From Deltaproteobacteria bacterium (GTDB taxonomy: Bacteria; Desulfobacterota_B; Binatia; UBA9968), in contig JACZQL010000018.1 in assembly GCA_022545745.1 (NCBI GenBank), forward strand, positions 1 through 9,618: DNA of 9,618 bases, read 5' to 3'. Shown in pieces: positions 1 through 6,455 of this stretch. Position numbers and translations under genes: made by a program. Numbering within the stretch: the first letter of the stretch is position 1; every line of letters begins with the position of its first letter. Below the pieces are notes generated by a model. That model worked only from the letters and a program-made list of their open reading frames with translations. It had not been told where the DNA came from and ran no database searches.

Positions 1-340
1 CGCCAAAGTATCTGGATGTTAATCCTGGATCGGTACTAACAGTATCGGTTGCAATTATTCCTGACCCACCATTAAATTGTTGAGGTATGAGAATCACTTC
101 TTCCAACTTGCCGTTTCCTTTCCATTGAAAGAATGGTTTTATCATTACGCGCTTATCCGTCCGGTTTAATGCGGGATTTCTTAATACTGATAATGAGCCA
201 TAAGCATCAATGATACCGGTAAGTCCCATCCCGATGGAACGACTGCTGTATTCCGGGATGCCAAAATATTGAAATTGTTGAGCACTTATAGATATAACTT
301 GAGTAATGATCAAAAAACAGAAAATTCCAAATAATCTCGT
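1..340 (-). CDS. PorV/UPF0164-like outer-membrane protein, N-terminal fragment
   Basis: About 113 codons are open on the minus strand and run off the left edge, so only the N-terminus is present. Read from position 340, the protein starts RLFGIFCFLIITQVISISA followed by QQ, a good Sec signal peptide with a likely cleavage after the final Ala. Next comes SSRSIGMGLTGIIDAYGSLS and then NPAL, matching the 'aR.iGMGg...a...s....NPA' signature of PorV/PorQ/UPF0164 and FadL-like outer-membrane barrels. The family is secreted and forms beta-barrels, so an outer-membrane location is inferred. There is no in-frame ATG, GTG or Shine-Dalgarno before the signal peptide. The codon where Met is expected is ACG at 338-340, and the only in-frame canonical start is TTG at 311-313, which would leave too short a signal. 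The start may have been lost to the adjoining repeat tract, or it may be a base error. GC is about 42% in 1-60, lower than tgt. Confidence 0.6.
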
Positions 341-416
341 TTTGGATTTCGGTTTTTGGATTTGAGTGTTTCGATTTGTTTCGGATTTAGAGCTTTGGAA
401 TTCGGATTTTAATCCG
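341..416. repeat. Degenerate GGATTT repeat tract
   Basis: This low-complexity stretch contains four copies of GGATTT (344-349, 358-363, 383-388, 404-409) plus variants such as TCGATTTG and TTGGAATTCGG. It ends in a short hairpin, CGGATT-TT-AATCCG (403-416). It lies between the divergent outer-membrane fragment and tgt. It abuts the point where the former should have its start codon. It does not look like coding sequence or a promoter. From memory, similar degenerate tracts occur in intergenic regions of uncultured-phylum genomes, but I cannot verify that here. Confidence 0.65.
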
Positions 417-443
417 GGGGGCGTCTTGGCGCGAAAAACTTTG

Positions 444-471
444 TTGAAGTCGTTCTGTTGAACATTATTAT
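444..471 (+). promoter_or_regulatory. Possible sigma70-type promoter for tgt-yajC-secDF-recJ
   Basis: TTGAAG at 444-449 and TATTAT at 466-471 are separated by 16 nt and lie about 33 nt before the tgt ATG. Both hexamers are only partial matches. The position makes sense because tgt is the first gene of the plus-strand run and the preceding gene is divergent. No preQ1 riboswitch-like structure was recognised between here and tgt. Confidence 0.3.
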
Positions 472-503
472 CGGTAAGAATCTAAAATCATAAATCAGAA
501 GAG

Positions 504-1625
504 ATGTCTTTCAACTTCACTGTATGCAAAAAGGACTCGGCGAGCGGTGCCAGGTTGGGTCGTCTCGAGACAGCCCATGGACTCATAGAGACCCCCGCCT
601 TCATGCCCGTTGGGACGCAGGGGAGCGTTAAAGCTATTTCACCCAGGGATCTGATCGAGATGGGTTACCAGATGATTTTGTCCAATACCTATCACCTCTA
701 TCTTCGCCCAGGGGTGGAGGTGATTCGGGATTTAGGGGGACTCCATAAATTTATGGGGTGGGAGGGCTCCATACTGACGGATAGCGGTGGGTATCAGGTG
801 TTGAGCATGGGGGCATTGAGGGAGATCAGTGAAGAGGGAGTGCGCTTCCAGTCTCATCTGGATGGCTCCACACATTTCCTTACCCCTGAGAAAGTCATTG
901 AGATCCAGGAGGCATTGGGCAGTGATCTCGCAATGGTTCTAGATGAATGTATTCCTTACCCCGCAAGCTGGGACTATGCCCGAACCTCAACCCATCGAAC
1001 GGTGAGGTGGGCGCATCGTTCCCTTGAATCCTGCCGCTCAGGAAAGCAAGCAGTGTTAGCCATCGTCCAAGGGGGAGTGTACAAAGATCTCCGCGAGCAA
1101 TGCGTGAAAGATCTCGTTGGTTTTCCTTTTGACGGATTCGCCGTGGGTGGATTGGGTGTGGGTGAGGAGGAGAGCCAATTTTGCGAAATGGCCGAATTTG
1201 TGGCAAACATTCTACCTGAGGATCGACCCCGCTATCTTATGGGAGTCGGAAGACCGCAGGATCTGATCTTCGCCGCCCGTTGCGGTTATGACCTATTTGA
1301 CTGTGTTATTCCAACGAGAAATGCTAGAAACGGAACTCTATTCACATCCAAGGGAAAGATCAGTATTAAACGCACGGAATTCTCTCGCGATCATCGCCCG
1401 GTGGACGAGTCCTGCGGTTGCTATTGTTGCCGGCATTTTTCTCGCGCTTACCTCCGCCACCTCTATATGGCCGGAGAAATCCTTGCGGCTTACCTCCATT
1501 CCCTGCATAATCTGACTTTTTACCATGGGCTCATGGAGAAAATACGCGAGGCCATTCGGGAGGGCAGAACTGAACTCTGGCCCTCGGATTCAGAATTTGT
1601 AACGCAGGACTCGGAGTCAGAATAG
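504..1625 (+). CDS. tgt: Queuine/preQ1 tRNA-guanine transglycosylase
   Basis: This enzyme exchanges guanine-34 in the anticodon of Asp, Asn, His and Tyr tRNAs for preQ1, a cytosolic step in queuosine synthesis. The 373 residues match the usual bacterial length and the fold is a single TIM barrel. Visible signatures are FMPVGTQGSVKA (33-44), DSGGYQVLS (93-101, general-acid Asp93), VQGG (188-191), AVGGLGVGE (213-221) and the nucleophile region LFDCVIPTRNARNG (264-277, Asp266). The zinc site is Cys304, Cys306, Cys309 and His335. The N-terminus matches the family start, so ATG 504 is chosen, although its ribosome site (AGAAGAG) lies almost against the start. It is first in a plus-strand run with yajC-secD-secF, a conserved bacterial order. 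The stop codon overlaps the yajC Shine-Dalgarno, so co-transcription is likely. Nothing essential is missing. Confidence 0.97.
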   Translation: MSFNFTVCKKDSASGARLGRLETAHGLIETPAFMPVGTQGSVKAISPRDLIEMGYQMILSNTYHLYLRPGVEVIRDLGGLHKFMGWEGSILTDSGGYQVLSMGALREISEEGVRFQSHLDGSTHFLTPEKVIEIQEALGSDLAMVLDECIPYPASWDYARTSTHRTVRWAHRSLESCRSGKQAVLAIVQGGVYKDLREQCVKDLVGFPFDGFAVGGLGVGEEESQFCEMAEFVANILPEDRPRYLMGVGRPQDLIFAARCGYDLFDCVIPTRNARNGTLFTSKGKISIKRTEFSRDHRPVDESCGCYCCRHFSRAYLRHLYMAGEILAAYLHSLHNLTFYHGLMEKIREAIREGRTELWPSDSEFVTQDSESE

Positions 1626-1633
1626 GAGCGATT

Positions 1634-1972
1634 ATGTGGGACATAGCTTTTGCCCAGGCCACGGCGGCGTCTTCGGGACCGAGCACCCTTGTGAGTCTTT
1701 TTCCGTTGGTTCTTATTTTTGTCATTTTTTATTTTCTTTTGATTCGTCCCCAACAGAAAAAGTCCAAAGCGCAGCGTGATATGCTCGCTCAACTTAAAAG
1801 GAACGATGAAGTCCTGACCGCGGGGGGAATCTACGGTAAAGTGATTGCCCTAACGGAAAACGTGGTTACCGTGGAGGTGGCTCCGAACATACGGATTCGG
1901 GTCAACCGACCCCAAATCTCCCAGCTGATCAAGGGAGAAAAGGTTTCAGGGAAGGAGGTCAAGACACAGTAA
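1634..1972 (+). CDS. yajC: Preprotein translocase subunit YajC
   Basis: YajC is a small single-pass inner-membrane protein that associates with SecD and SecF in the holo-translocon. The 112 residues have the standard layout: a short Ala/Ser-rich N-terminus, one membrane helix at about 19-37 (a run of Leu, Ile, Val and Phe ending IRPQQKK), then a small cytoplasmic domain carrying LTAGGIYGKV (61-70) and VAPNIRIRVNRPQI (82-95). The start ATG is preceded by AGGAG at 1624-1628, 5 nt away, overlapping the tgt stop. secD begins one base after the yajC stop, so the two are almost certainly one transcript. The identification rests on the IRPQQKK and TAGGIYG motifs and on the neighbours. Confidence 0.95.
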   Translation: MWDIAFAQATAASSGPSTLVSLFPLVLIFVIFYFLLIRPQQKKSKAQRDMLAQLKRNDEVLTAGGIYGKVIALTENVVTVEVAPNIRIRVNRPQISQLIKGEKVSGKEVKTQ

Positions 1973-1973
1973 T

Positions 1974-3575
1974 ATGCCGCAGGGTTTAATCATTCGACTA
2001 GGTGTCCTTTTCATCTCCATCTGTACCTCTTTGGTTTATCTAATGCCCTCCTTTGTGGAGCAGCTCCCACCCTGGTGGACTCGGCTCTTTCCATCCGAAG
2101 GCCTCCATTTGGGATTGGACCTCCAGGGCGGGACCCAACTTGTTTTGGATGTCAAGGTGGAGAAGGAATTGCAAAACAACATGGAGCGGTTGAGAGATGA
2201 TCTGGTCAATCTGTTTAAAGAAAGAGTTATTCCCATAACCGATATCACTCTTGCCCCGGACAACAAGATTCTTGTTCGGGTCCCATCACAAAGCTTTCAA
2301 AAGGTGCGGGACCTCATCAGGAGCGAGGCCCCCAATCTCGTTTTTGTGAAGGCTCAATCCGGTGCCGAAGGAGCGGAAATACTACTGGGCCTTCAGGAAA
2401 GGGAGCTTCGCACCATCAGAGATGATGCCGTAGAACAGTCGCTGGAGACCATCCGTAATCGCATTGATCAGTTTGGCGTGAGTGAACCTACCATCCAGCG
2501 CCAAGGACAACGGGACATACTCGTTCAGCTGCCGGGGATTCAGGATCCGGAGAGGTCCATGGACCTGATTGGAATGACCGCGCTGCTCGAATTCAAGTTA
2601 GTGGATGATAGAAACGACCCACAGGAAGCCGTCACCAAGGGTCCCCCACCAGGGAGAGAGATCCTGTACAAGTCAACGTCAAGGGTTGTTGGGGGGCTGG
2701 GGGTGGAGCGCGTGCCTTATCTCCTGGAGGCCAAGACCTTGATGACAGGAGTGTATATCGCGGACGCCCGAGTACGACCGGGAAGTCAGCTAGAGGGCCC
2801 TTACGTGGAACTGACGCTAAATTCCACGGGCGCGAGGATCTTTGAAAGGATTACAGGAGAGAACGTCCGGCGCCAGTTAGCGATTATCCTCGACAACAGC
2901 GTCTATTCGGCGCCTGTGATTCAGGAAAGGATCTCGGGAGGAGTTGCCTCCATAACGGGAAGTTTTGATTTCAAGGAGGCCCACGATCTTGCCATTGTCC
3001 TCAGGGCGGGTGCCCTGCCGGCCCCGGTTGAAATCGTAGAGGAACGTACGGTGGGTCCCTCATTGGGCCGCGATTCCATACGCCAGGGGATTACCTCCTT
3101 TGTCGTTGGAGGGGTTCTGCTTGTTCTCTTTATGATCGCCTATTACAAGGGGGCGGGCCTCCTTGCCGATGTGGCACTGGTGGTGAACGTTCTGCTCATG
3201 ATGGCCATCCTCGCTGGGTTTGAGGCCGTCTTGACGCTTCCCGGAATAGGCGGGATCATCCTTACCATGGGTATGGCAGTGGATGCGAACGTGCTCATCA
3301 ATGAGCGCATCCGTGAAGAGGTGAGGACCGGAAAATCACCCAGGGCCGCTGTGGATTCCGGTTACGAGCGGGCCCTGCCGGCCATTCTTGACTCGAACAT
3401 CACCACCTTCCTGGCGGGCGTCATTCTCTTCCAGTTCGGTACTGGCCCGGTCAAGGGTTTTGCCGTGACCCTTTGTGTTGGAATATTTACGACCGTTCTT
3501 ACGGCGGTTTTCGGAACCAGGATTTATTACGATTGTCGGCTCGCGGCCAGAAAATTAACGCGCTTGAGTGTTTGA
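1974..3575 (+). CDS. secD: Protein translocase subunit SecD
   Basis: SecD works with SecF at the inner membrane, using the proton-motive force to complete export of proteins through SecYEG. The 533 residues are on the short side (E. coli SecD is 615). There is a membrane helix at about 8-25, the conserved GLDLQGGTQLVLDV (47-60), and a periplasmic head with FGVSEPTIQRQG (167-178) and ILDNSVYSAPVI (305-316). LRAGALPAP (343-351) and TVGPSLG (359-365) lead into five C-terminal helices (about 373-515) carrying the signature GMAVDANVLINERIREE (433-449). Asp437 in that motif is the conserved membrane aspartate of the proton pathway. AAGGAGGT (1952-1959) inside the end of yajC supplies the ribosome site, about 14 nt from the ATG, which is rather long. 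secF follows after 8 bp. Confidence 0.96.
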   Translation: MPQGLIIRLGVLFISICTSLVYLMPSFVEQLPPWWTRLFPSEGLHLGLDLQGGTQLVLDVKVEKELQNNMERLRDDLVNLFKERVIPITDITLAPDNKILVRVPSQSFQKVRDLIRSEAPNLVFVKAQSGAEGAEILLGLQERELRTIRDDAVEQSLETIRNRIDQFGVSEPTIQRQGQRDILVQLPGIQDPERSMDLIGMTALLEFKLVDDRNDPQEAVTKGPPPGREILYKSTSRVVGGLGVERVPYLLEAKTLMTGVYIADARVRPGSQLEGPYVELTLNSTGARIFERITGENVRRQLAIILDNSVYSAPVIQERISGGVASITGSFDFKEAHDLAIVLRAGALPAPVEIVEERTVGPSLGRDSIRQGITSFVVGGVLLVLFMIAYYKGAGLLADVALVVNVLLMMAILAGFEAVLTLPGIGGIILTMGMAVDANVLINERIREEVRTGKSPRAAVDSGYERALPAILDSNITTFLAGVILFQFGTGPVKGFAVTLCVGIFTTVLTAVFGTRIYYDCRLAARKLTRLSV

Positions 3576-3583
3576 GCAAGGTT

Positions 3584-4507
3584 ATGGAACTCATTAGATC
3601 AGGAACCCAAATCCCATTTCTCAGCTATCGTTATGTGGCCTTTATCGTGTCAGGACTTTTGATCCTGGGCGTGTTCGTTCTCCTCGCAGTCAAGGGTCCA
3701 AACCTAGGTGTCGACTTCACCGGGGGGACCATGGTCCACCTCAAGTTTAACCAGAACGTGACCATCAGTGAGCTCCGCCGAGCCCTTGAGGGTTTGGGCT
3801 TCGGGGATAGCGTGGTACAAGACTTTGGTAGTGCCGGGTCCGGTGAATTCCTCATCCGCTTGGGAAAAACTGGAACTCAGCTGGGTGAGGTTGGCGGAGA
3901 GATCCGCCGTGGTCTTGCTGAGCAGTTTGGCCCTGATCAGTTCGAGATCCGCAGGGTCGAATTTGTCGGACCCAAAGTGGGTAAAGACCTACGCCGGAGG
4001 GGAACCTGGTCGGTGATCATGGCCACCATTATGATGGGTGTTTATGTCTGGGGCCGTTTTGGATTTAGCTTTGGATCACGCTTTGGACTGGGCTTCGGTT
4101 TAGGGGCCATTGTCGCCTTGATCCATGATGTGGCGATCACCATTGGGGCCCTCATCCTGGCCAACTATGAGTTCGATCTCCCCATTGTGGCCGCCCTCCT
4201 CGCCATCGCCGGATATTCGGTCAATGATACGGTGGTGGTATCCGACCGAATACGGGAAAATATGCGCAAGGTCCGGAGAGAAGGACTGGAGACCATTATC
4301 AACATGAGCATCAATGAGACTCTCAGCCGCACCGTCATAACCACCGGGACTTCACTGTTGGTCCTTGGGGCCTTGCTGGTGCTGGGTGGAGGGGTCATTC
4401 GCCCCTTTGCCTTCGCCCTTATAATCGGCTTCATCTCGGGCGTCTATTCCACAATCTTCATTGCCACGCCGGTGATCCTTCTCAGCCAGAGGGGCAAGAG
4501 AAGGTGA
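3584..4507 (+). CDS. secF: Protein translocase subunit SecF
   Basis: SecF is the partner of SecD in the inner-membrane export motor. The reading frame stays open upstream to 3473 inside secD, but homology begins at ATG 3584 (MELIRSGTQIPFLSYRY). This gives 307 residues, the usual SecF size, so I chose this start. Its ribosome site (AAGG, 3578-3581) is weak and very close, which suggests translational coupling to secD. Motifs are GVDFTGG (42-48), VEFVGPKVG (125-133), ALIHDVAIT (178-186) and GYSVNDTVVVSDRIREN (210-226), with six membrane helices. One oddity: between the second helix and the ALIHD motif, residues 158-174 read RFGFSFGSRFGLGFGLG, where family members usually have a much shorter 'RFeFRFALGA' segment. 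The reading frame is intact. Confidence 0.95.
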   Translation: MELIRSGTQIPFLSYRYVAFIVSGLLILGVFVLLAVKGPNLGVDFTGGTMVHLKFNQNVTISELRRALEGLGFGDSVVQDFGSAGSGEFLIRLGKTGTQLGEVGGEIRRGLAEQFGPDQFEIRRVEFVGPKVGKDLRRRGTWSVIMATIMMGVYVWGRFGFSFGSRFGLGFGLGAIVALIHDVAITIGALILANYEFDLPIVAALLAIAGYSVNDTVVVSDRIRENMRKVRREGLETIINMSINETLSRTVITTGTSLLVLGALLVLGGGVIRPFAFALIIGFISGVYSTIFIATPVILLSQRGKRR

Positions 4508-4511
4508 ACGA

Positions 4512-6239
4512 ATGGAAAAACGCTGGATTCTGTTAGACGCTGATGAAGTGGTCGTCTCCAGTTTGTCGAAAGCCTTAAAAGTACCGCCCCTGTTGGCTCG
4601 CATTTTGGTCCATCGCGGTTTCAATGAAGCCAGCACCGCCAGGTCATTTCTATTCTCCAGTCTAAGCACCGATCTCCCGTCTCCCTTTTTGATGGCAGAT
4701 ATGGATCGAGCCGTGGAGCGCTTGGTCCGTGCCCTAGAGAGTAAAGAGCTCATCTGTATTTGGGGGGACTACGATGTGGATGGAACCACGGGGTCGTCGG
4801 CATTGGTTTCATTCTTAAGGGAAATCGGGGGTAGCCCAATGTACTATATTCCCCATCGAATCGATGAGGGCTACGGGATGAATTCTCAGGGGTTGGAGCG
4901 GCTACGGGACAAGGGGGTCAAATTGGTTGTTTCCGTGGACTGTGGCATTTCAAATTACCAGGAGGTGGAAGTTGCCCACAGTTTAGGAATGGACGTGGTG
5001 ATTGTAGATCACCATGAACCTCCGCCGGCCCTGCCTCCAGCGGTAGCGGTTTTGAACCCCCATAGGGTTGACTGTCCTTTTCCTGACAAGGGCCTCTCGG
5101 GTGCTGGGCTGGCATTCTATTTAATCATAGGGCTCAGGGCGAAGCTACGTGAGATCGGGTGGTTTAGTGGTGAAGGAGCGCCTGATATTCGCCGCCATCT
5201 GGACGTGATAACCCTGGGGACCATTGCGGATATGGTCCCGTTGAGGGGGGTCAACCGTGCCCTGGTACGACGAGGACTGCAGGAGCTCGGGACCTCTACG
5301 CGTCCCGGTATCCTTGCGCTGAGACAGGTGGCCGGTATTCCAGCAGGCGCTGTGGGTGTCGGCCAGGTGGCCTTCCGGCTTGGTCCGAGAATTAACGCGG
5401 CGGGTCGAATGGATACCGCGCTTAAGGTGGTTGAGATGCTGACCACAGAGTCGGAGGAGGATGCGAATCGGATAGCACAGGAATTGGATGGAAACAATCG
5501 GCAGAGGCAGGAAATGGAAGCCCGTGTACAAGCCGAAGCCTTGGAGAAAATTGAGACGAATCCAAACCAAAGGGATCGGTGTTCTATCGTCTTGGGGGCG
5601 GAGGATTGGCATCCAGGTGTGCTGGGGATTGTCGCCTCTAGAATTGTCGAAAGGTTTCATCGACCCACCGTGGTGATCGGCCTTAGCGATGGAGAGGGAA
5701 AAGGATCGGCCCGTAGTATTCGCGGTTTTCACCTCGTTGAAGGACTGCGCCGCTGCGCCGATCTCTTAGAGAAGTTTGGTGGGCACGAATACGCCGCGGG
5801 ACTAAGCATCAAGCAGGAGAAGCTGCCGCTCTTCACCCAGCGGTTTGAAGAAGTTGCGCAGTCATGCCTGACCTCGGAAGATCTGGTCCCTGTTCTTGAG
5901 GTGGACGCTAAGGTGGAATTCGCTGAGATCGGCCTGCCAGTGGCACGACAGCTCCAACTCCTTCAGCCTTTTGGGATTGGCAATCCTGAGCCCATCTTAC
6001 TGACCCGTGGAGTCGAGGTCTCAGAGCGGAAAGATTTTAACGGTGGGGCACGATTCAGACTGCGCCAGGGAACTCGTTCTATGAATGCCGTGGTCTTTGG
6101 CCTTGACAACGACTTTCCCGGCCATAGGGGTGCTAAAATCGATGTGGTCTACCGCTTGGGCGAAAATGAGTGGAACGGAACCACTACGGCACAGCTCAGA
6201 ATCGTTGACGCGCGTCTATCGGAAATAGTCCAGCAATAG
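4512..6239 (+). CDS. recJ: Single-stranded-DNA-specific exonuclease RecJ
   Basis: RecJ is a cytosolic 5'-3' exonuclease on single-stranded DNA, used in RecF-pathway recombination, mismatch repair and base-excision repair. The 575 residues match E. coli RecJ (577). The DHH phosphoesterase core shows motif I DYDVDGTTGS (86-95), SVDCG (141-145), motif III IVDHHEP (164-170) and GTIADMVPL (236-244), all supplying Mn/Mg ligands. RINAAGR (293-299) follows. The DHHA1 region has EDWHPGVLGIVASRI (364-378), GKGSARS (396-402) and GGHEYAAG (423-430). The C-terminal OB-fold follows PFGIGNPEP (486-494). The gene starts 4 bp after secF, with the AAGG ribosome site in the end of secF, so it probably belongs to the same transcript. 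recJ is not a Sec component, so its presence is operon context rather than shared function. Confidence 0.96.
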   Translation: MEKRWILLDADEVVVSSLSKALKVPPLLARILVHRGFNEASTARSFLFSSLSTDLPSPFLMADMDRAVERLVRALESKELICIWGDYDVDGTTGSSALVSFLREIGGSPMYYIPHRIDEGYGMNSQGLERLRDKGVKLVVSVDCGISNYQEVEVAHSLGMDVVIVDHHEPPPALPPAVAVLNPHRVDCPFPDKGLSGAGLAFYLIIGLRAKLREIGWFSGEGAPDIRRHLDVITLGTIADMVPLRGVNRALVRRGLQELGTSTRPGILALRQVAGIPAGAVGVGQVAFRLGPRINAAGRMDTALKVVEMLTTESEEDANRIAQELDGNNRQRQEMEARVQAEALEKIETNPNQRDRCSIVLGAEDWHPGVLGIVASRIVERFHRPTVVIGLSDGEGKGSARSIRGFHLVEGLRRCADLLEKFGGHEYAAGLSIKQEKLPLFTQRFEEVAQSCLTSEDLVPVLEVDAKVEFAEIGLPVARQLQLLQPFGIGNPEPILLTRGVEVSERKDFNGGARFRLRQGTRSMNAVVFGLDNDFPGHRGAKIDVVYRLGENEWNGTTTAQLRIVDARLSEIVQQ

Positions 6240-6407
6240 CCTTTAGGAGGTGCGTACGATTTTTGCGCGAATGAGGCTCAGAGGGAAGAGTACCATCCCC
6301 TATTGCCGGAAGAGCAGGCGGAGGCAATCAGGAGTATCCCCAGAGGTTCGGAGATGATCGGGTTGTACAAAAAAATAGCAGGAGCGGGGCCGCTCCCCCC
6401 GCGATAA
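6240..6407 (+). other. Open frame continuing recJ past its stop; possible gene remnant
   Basis: After the recJ TAG the same frame stays open for 55 codons, ending at TAA 6405-6407. It encodes NEAQREEYHPLLPEEQAEAI, an amphipathic acidic stretch, then SEMIGLYKKIAGAGPLPPR. Codon choice resembles the neighbouring genes, but there is no credible start: the only in-frame ATG (6357) is far in. A near-perfect ribosome site, TTTAGGAGGTG (6242-6252), sits just after recJ, yet the nearest ATG is 20 nt beyond it and opens only a short basic frame. I do not recognise the product. It may be the 3' remnant of a deleted gene joined to the ribosome site of another, or chance. Confidence 0.3.
6381..6396. promoter_or_regulatory. 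Hairpin in tctA leader (GGAGCGG/CCGCTCC)
   Basis: GGAGCGG-GG-CCGCTCC is a perfect 7-bp inverted repeat, realistically a 6-bp stem with a 4-nt loop in RNA. No T-tract follows, so it is not a standard intrinsic terminator. It could be an mRNA structure or a protein-binding palindrome. The same heptamers recur inside tctA. Confidence 0.45.
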
Positions 6408-6410
6408 ATA

Positions 6411-6432
6411 GACTGCCCCTGAGGGGCCAGTC
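6411..6432 (+). promoter_or_regulatory. Strong hairpin just before the tctA ribosome site
   Basis: GACTGCCCC (6411-6419) pairs across a TGA loop with GGGG (6423-6426) and CAGTC (6428-6432), with a single bulged C at 6427. This gives 9 GC-rich base pairs. It ends 8 nt before the GGAG ribosome site of tctA (6441-6444) and lacks a T-tract. Together with the hairpin at 6381 it makes the leader highly structured, consistent with control of tctA expression or an mRNA processing boundary after recJ. Confidence 0.45.
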
Positions 6433-6455
6433 GCTAGAATGGAGTCTGCTTTCCC

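Noticed and set aside
463..465. Minus-strand ATG as the start of the outer-membrane gene.
   Set aside because: It is in a different frame and meets a stop after 18 codons, within the repeat tract; it cannot reach the signal peptide without a frameshift.
341..503. preQ1 riboswitch upstream of tgt.
   Set aside because: No recognisable preQ1 aptamer stem or A-rich tail pattern; the region is dominated by the GGATTT tract and a simple AT-rich promoter-like sequence.
3473..3583. An upstream ATG would add 37 residues to SecF, overlapping secD.
   Set aside because: The extension is the shifted frame of conserved secD codons, and SecF homology begins at ATG 3584.
5145..5732. Long antisense frame (195 codons) inside recJ.
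   Set aside because: It is opposite the conserved DHH/DHHA1 coding sequence, has no recognisable domain and no ribosome site; a shadow of recJ codon use.
6381..6400. Intrinsic terminator after recJ.
   Set aside because: The stem is good but is followed by CCCCGCGATAAATAG rather than a T-tract, so termination is not supported.
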